Source of the DNA: a virus
Direction: 5' to 3' (one strand)
Length of the DNA stretch: 32,445 bases
IMG/VR virus record: IMGVR_UViG_3300046092_000054
Location: 1 to 32,445 of that record
Shown here piece after piece: positions 29,948 through 32,445 of the stretch (position 1 is its first letter; the number at the start of each line of letters is the position of its first letter). The position numbers and the translations under genes were made by a program. The notes beneath the pieces were generated by a model. It saw only the letters and a list, made by a program, of their open reading frames with translations. It had not been told where the DNA came from and made no database searches.

Positions 29948-30119
29948 GCTATGCACAAGAAGACTAATACAAGAGGTACTCGCATCAACAAGCATACAGA
30001 TACAAATAGAGTACTGGCTACAGGTGAATACAGCAGTAGACGAGATCTCATATATAGATAACCCGATAAAGAGAAGCGAGATCTCTAGACAAGACTGGAT
30101 AAGTCCAAAGACTAAATGA
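29844..30119 (+). CDS. small helical protein, EKA/YW family member 3 (TTG start), 91 aa
   Basis: Starts at a TTG. The sequence TPREKAQELIDFYYQF, then MIQNSKLCTRRLIQEVLA and IEYWLQVNTAVDEI follows the layout of the genes at 28738 and 29097; the TPxEKA stretch begins six residues in, as in member 2. A C-terminal extension follows (SEISRQDWISPKTK). The frame lies over the second half of the 29768 frame. Confidence 0.55.
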   Translation: MQAIPTPREKAQELIDFYYQFQDIDAEYCMIQNSKLCTRRLIQEVLASTSIQIQIEYWLQVNTAVDEISYIDNPIKRSEISRQDWISPKTK

Positions 30120-30158
30120 CATATTAATAGACACGATGACACCAAAACCAATGCCACA

Positions 30159-30374
30159 ATGACACTAAAAGAATTAAAAGACTTTATTAACACGGTCCCG
30201 GATGCCTTTAACGATTACAAGGTAGAGACGGCAGAGTACATGGGAGGAAACGAAGAAGAAGCTAAATACAGTAACGAGAAACCAGTAATAGCAGTATACG
30301 TTAGAGAGGACACAGAAGAGGTACTAATAATGACCAAAAGTCTTGTACAAATAAAAGATCCAATTCCCTGCTAA
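30159..30374 (+). CDS. small phage protein, 71 aa (MTLKELKDFI type)
   Basis: Starts MTLKELKDFINTVPDAFNDY, a common opening of small phage and bacterial proteins (MTxKELKxxLxxxPD), with a beta-rich acidic end (PVIAVYVREDTEEVLIM). The function is unknown to me. It is three bases from the next gene. Confidence 0.62.
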   Translation: MTLKELKDFINTVPDAFNDYKVETAEYMGGNEEEAKYSNEKPVIAVYVREDTEEVLIMTKSLVQIKDPIPC

Positions 30375-30377
30375 AAT

Positions 30378-30805
30378 ATGACAACCGACGAATTAACCAT
30401 AGAAGAAAGAATAAGACTAGTAGTACCAGAAGTAAGAGACACTGTATTCTTTATTCCCCACCCAAGAGCGATAACAGAGAAAATACTAGACAGGTATTCA
30501 ATACCAAGAACAAGAGAATATTTAAAGTATCTAATATACACCACACAGGGCGTATTAAATCGTATGGACGTAGTAGAAGACTACCTAAAGGACTGCATAA
30601 AAGGATTCGAAGGAGCATACACACCGTTTAAAGAGAGCGTAACGTTCAACTACGGATTCAGCTTAGACCCTTAAGCGAAGAGGAGTTCTTGTACAAAGGA
30701 GAACAGTTCGTACAAGACGAGAGATGGTACACAAAACCTCCATGGGAATTAAAAATGAACTTAGATACAGAGTCAATACAGGGTTGGTTACACGACGGAC
30801 ACTAG
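30378..30805 (+). pseudogene. small phage gene interrupted by a -1 frameshift (or programmed frameshift)
   Basis: The frame from 30378 encodes 98 residues ending GFSLDP-stop at 30674. Reading one base back at ACCCTTAA, the -1 frame continues PLSEEEFLYKGEQFVQDE then RWYTKPPWELKMNL to a TAG at 30805, giving about 142 residues. The joint reads smoothly (FSLDPLSEEEF). It could be a mutation or assembly error, programmed slippage at CCCTTAA, or two genes, with the second starting at the TTG at 30689 after GAGGAG. Confidence 0.5.
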
Positions 30806-30822
30806 ACAATCTGTCATAGCCT

Positions 30823-31074
30823 GTGCATAATTTGGCACGTGTATCAAAATCGCAAGCCAATATGGCATTAGATCTGGTAATAAAACCAAGTGTAGGGAAA
30901 GAGGTAATAGGGAGCGAGACTGCCCAAGGTGTGCAACTTATAAATATCGCCCAATCTAACACCCGCAATCCAGAAATCTATATATCCACCCAAACGTACA
31001 CCAATCAGCCGTTTCAATACAAAACTGACCTGCAGCGCGACCGAGACGGTAAAGTATACGGTGCAAGTGCTTGA
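30823..31074 (+). CDS. doubtful 83-aa frame
   Basis: An 83-codon frame (MHNLARVSKSQANMALDLV onward). It has no recognised motif, no GTTATG context and a weak coding look, with QSNTRNPEIYISTQTYT-like polar composition. It is listed because otherwise 30806-31291 would be an empty 486-base gap. That gap ends with the repeats at 31088 and 31135. Confidence 0.28.
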   Translation: MHNLARVSKSQANMALDLVIKPSVGKEVIGSETAQGVQLINIAQSNTRNPEIYISTQTYTNQPFQYKTDLQRDRDGKVYGASA

Positions 31075-31087
31075 AAATCAGCAGATT

Positions 31088-31130
31088 GTTCCATGTAGAA
31101 CACTTGCAGAACCGGTTCCATGCAGAACAT
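31088..31130 (+). repeat. two direct repeats of a GTTC-N6-GAAC dyad
   Basis: GTTCCATGTAGAACAC at 31088 and GTTCCATGCAGAACAT at 31115 are nearly identical, start 27 bases apart and each contains an inverted GTTC...GAAC. They sit just upstream of promoter repeat C. They look like paired operator sites for a dimeric regulator. Confidence 0.5.
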
Positions 31131-31134
31131 TAGT

Positions 31135-31229
31135 AACCAATCAGTTGCATAACGCGTTGGTTTCTAATCGAGAAGTTTTAAAATAGTTACTAAAATATTT
31201 TTTTGGTACGCCAGAAAGCAGTACTTTTA
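31135..31229 (+). promoter_or_regulatory. promoter repeat C, upstream of the 31292 gene
   Basis: It starts with AACCAATCAGTT at 31135, the GCAT loop, and AACGCGTTGGTT at 31151, an imperfect palindrome (nine of twelve Watson-Crick pairs and one wobble). GAGAAGTTTTAAAATAGTT, the TTTTTTTG run at 31198-31205 and AGCAGTACTTTTACT follow, matching copy B through the TACTTTTA box at 31222-31229. Transcription would start near 31235, about 57 bases before the ATG at 31292, which itself carries AACCAATTAGTTATG. Confidence 0.65.
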
Positions 31230-31291
31230 CTATGTAGCCGCCCACCCCGTAATAGTACGAGCATCGGCAACCAGATGAAAACCAATTAGTT

Positions 31292-31582
31292 ATGAGAAAA
31301 ATGATACAGTCCAATGCAGCCGTTAGTTTCAACGCAGTAGTCTCCTATACGGATATACTTGGAAAGCGCCACAATATAGTGTGTCGTAACCGTGCACAAA
31401 TCAAGCAGGCCAACAGTTTCCTTAGCATGTTCAAGCGCGAAGGCACAACCATCAAAGCTTTGGCTGCGCAGTACCTTGTGAAGAGAGGTCGGTTTGTAAA
31501 CGTTGCTGGTCTTATATCGGATTGCGTTATGGTTGGTTTTACTAAAGAAGCAGCGAAGAGGATTGTTGCATCCAGCCTATAA
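31292..31582 (+). CDS. unknown basic protein, 96 aa
   Basis: A basic protein with a beta-rich start (AAVSFNAVVSYTDILGKRHN), a helix (KQANSFLSMFKREGTTIKAL), and a helical end (GFTKEAAKRIVASSL). No family recognised; the size and charge would suit a DNA-binding or host-interacting protein. It is the first gene after promoter repeat C. Confidence 0.58.
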   Translation: MRKMIQSNAAVSFNAVVSYTDILGKRHNIVCRNRAQIKQANSFLSMFKREGTTIKALAAQYLVKRGRFVNVAGLISDCVMVGFTKEAAKRIVASSL

Positions 31583-31661
31583 CATATACTGGGTATCAGT
31601 TTGAGTAGATACAAATTTATGTAATTACTTCATTTAGTACCGAATCAAATAAAAATTATAT

Positions 31662-31835
31662 ATGAAATTAGAATTAACACCCGCAGAATTAAAGACAGTT
31701 GAAATCGCATTAAACGAATTGTTTAAAAGTGATAGATGGACAGCCGGCCGTAAAGAGGCAGACATAGACGCGATAGCTTATAGAGCTCAGACCTTATTGA
31801 ATGAGATTGAAAACCATAATAAAAATAAAAAATAA
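31662..31835 (+). CDS. very small helical protein, 57 aa
   Basis: LELTPAELKTVEIALNELF at the start and an acidic/arginine helix after it (ADIDAIAYRAQTLLNEIEN). Starts with ATATATG 79 bases after the preceding gene. It ends four bases before the next ATG. Function unknown; the helical profile is that of many small phage proteins. Confidence 0.58.
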   Translation: MKLELTPAELKTVEIALNELFKSDRWTAGRKEADIDAIAYRAQTLLNEIENHNKNKK

Positions 31836-31839
31836 GCAT

Positions 31840-32193
31840 ATGAATCAAGAAGTATTAGAAACAGTAGTAGAAGCGCCGTACGAATCTCACGAAATGTGGT
31901 TGAGCAAACGTACGAGTAAGATGGCAGGCATGATCGGTTTGTTAACTGCTAGGCTGGAAATGGTCGCAATGCAGCACAGACTTGATATGGAGTACGGACC
32001 TATGACAGTAGATGCGTATCGTAGATCGGCCAAAGAGATGAGAATGGAGATACTCGATACGTTGATCAGGTATCAGAACGATTGGGCCGACATGCAGCAG
32101 TATAGTAACGAAGAATACGGCAAGACTGTGTACGAGAACAAGGTGAAAGAGTACACCACGGAGTTAGAGGCACTTAAAACTTTAGCTTTATAG
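31840..32193 (+). CDS. unknown helical protein, 117 aa
   Basis: The ATG at 31840 is chosen, with CATATG context, four bases after the preceding stop; an earlier in-frame start at 31801 lies inside that gene. The protein is helical with methionine-rich stretches (TSKMAGMIGLLTARLEMVAM and SAKEMRMEILDTLIRY) and a charged C-terminal coiled coil. No family recognised. Confidence 0.65.
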   Translation: MNQEVLETVVEAPYESHEMWLSKRTSKMAGMIGLLTARLEMVAMQHRLDMEYGPMTVDAYRRSAKEMRMEILDTLIRYQNDWADMQQYSNEEYGKTVYENKVKEYTTELEALKTLAL

Positions 32194-32217
32194 TATCGCC
32201 AGAATTGGTTATATTTA
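32187..32217 (+). promoter_or_regulatory. candidate Bacteroidetes-type promoter
   Basis: TTTA at 32187-32190, exactly 19 bases, and TATATTTA at 32210-32217 fit TTTG-N19-TAnnTTTG with one mismatch in each box. It would start transcription near 32223, about 35 bases before the ATG at 32258. Single-mismatch boxes make this weaker than the two upstream promoters. Confidence 0.4.
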
Positions 32218-32257
32218 CTCTAGATCATTATTAATCGTTTAACCAAAAATCAGACCT

Positions 32258-32445
32258 ATGAGCACAAACTCAAACAGACCAAGTAGCTACAACAAATTGA
32301 GCTACATCCAGAAAGTAAGCCGTATCAACCGCAAATTGCGTAACGGTGACATTACCAACGTAGCCGAAGTTACAGGCTTCTCTACTACGCACGTATCAGA
32401 CGTGTTAAGTGGTAAGTACTTCAACGAGAAGATCGTTAACGAAGC
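32258..32445 (+). CDS. helix-turn-helix DNA-binding protein, 3' partial
   Basis: The first 62 residues of a protein cut by the window end. The basic start (NRPSSYNKLSYIQKVSRINR) is followed by a helix-turn-helix, ITNVAEVTGFSTTHVSDVLS and then GKYFNEKIVNEA, the type used by small phage and bacterial regulators. It may control nearby genes, and is a candidate to act on the operator-like repeats, but nothing links them directly. Confidence 0.65.
   Translation, partial: MSTNSNRPSSYNKLSYIQKVSRINRKLRNGDITNVAEVTGFSTTHVSDVLSGKYFNEKIVNE

Overview
The window reads as part of a large double-stranded DNA tailed phage that infects a member of the Bacteroidetes. All genes lie on the + strand. They are short, tightly packed and often joined by ATGA or TAATG overlaps, and the mix of products is phage-like (free-standing HNH endonucleases, a TPS-repeat lectin-like fibre protein, a UV-damage endonuclease, many tiny unknown proteins). 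The host assignment is an inference from two signals: start sites mostly lack Shine-Dalgarno sequences and often carry GTTATG, and several gaps hold promoters of the Bacteroidetes type (TTTG-like box, about 19 bases, TAnnTTTG). No capsid, portal, terminase or polymerase gene is present, so I cannot name the phage family.

Layout. (1) 1-9212: a sugar and glycan operon of eleven genes: a 5'-truncated GDP-L-fucose synthase, a PMP/Fe-S 3-dehydrase of the RfbH (E1) type, a second sugar-nucleotide SDR, an alpha-1,2-fucosyltransferase (GT11) and a distant relative, a GT17 enzyme, GT2 enzymes, DUF3431 and DUF5672 proteins and an FkbM methyltransferase. It ends in two tandem hairpins. (2) 9233-12215: a paralogous second large GT2 enzyme, then four unknown phage genes, the last with a degenerate HNH-like zinc site. 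(3) 12216-18658: a regulatory gap with promoter repeat A, then unknown genes, three separate predicted zincin metallopeptidases, and a small membrane plus coiled-coil protein. (4) 18659-26087: a terminator-like hairpin and promoter repeat B, then unknown genes, two HNH homing endonucleases, a calcineurin-like phosphoesterase, small membrane proteins and a UvdE-type UV-damage endonuclease. (5) 26108-27274: the fibre-like protein. (6) 27275-32445: a visibly more GC-rich stretch of very small genes with host-type promoters, including a Tat-signal/fibre-motif chimera, a three-member family of small helical proteins, a gene interrupted by a -1 frameshift, promoter repeat C, and a truncated helix-turn-helix gene at the right edge.

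How it works together (inference): the left block could make an unusual deoxysugar-containing glycan, either to decorate the virion or to alter the host surface. The block from 12.4 kb to 26 kb looks like DNA-metabolism and host-takeover cargo, transcribed from a set of repeated promoter elements. The right block resembles an early region of host-interaction genes. The most interesting unexplained structure is a promoter/operator repeat of about 85 bp, present in three copies (plus one partial copy), each at the head of a transcription unit.
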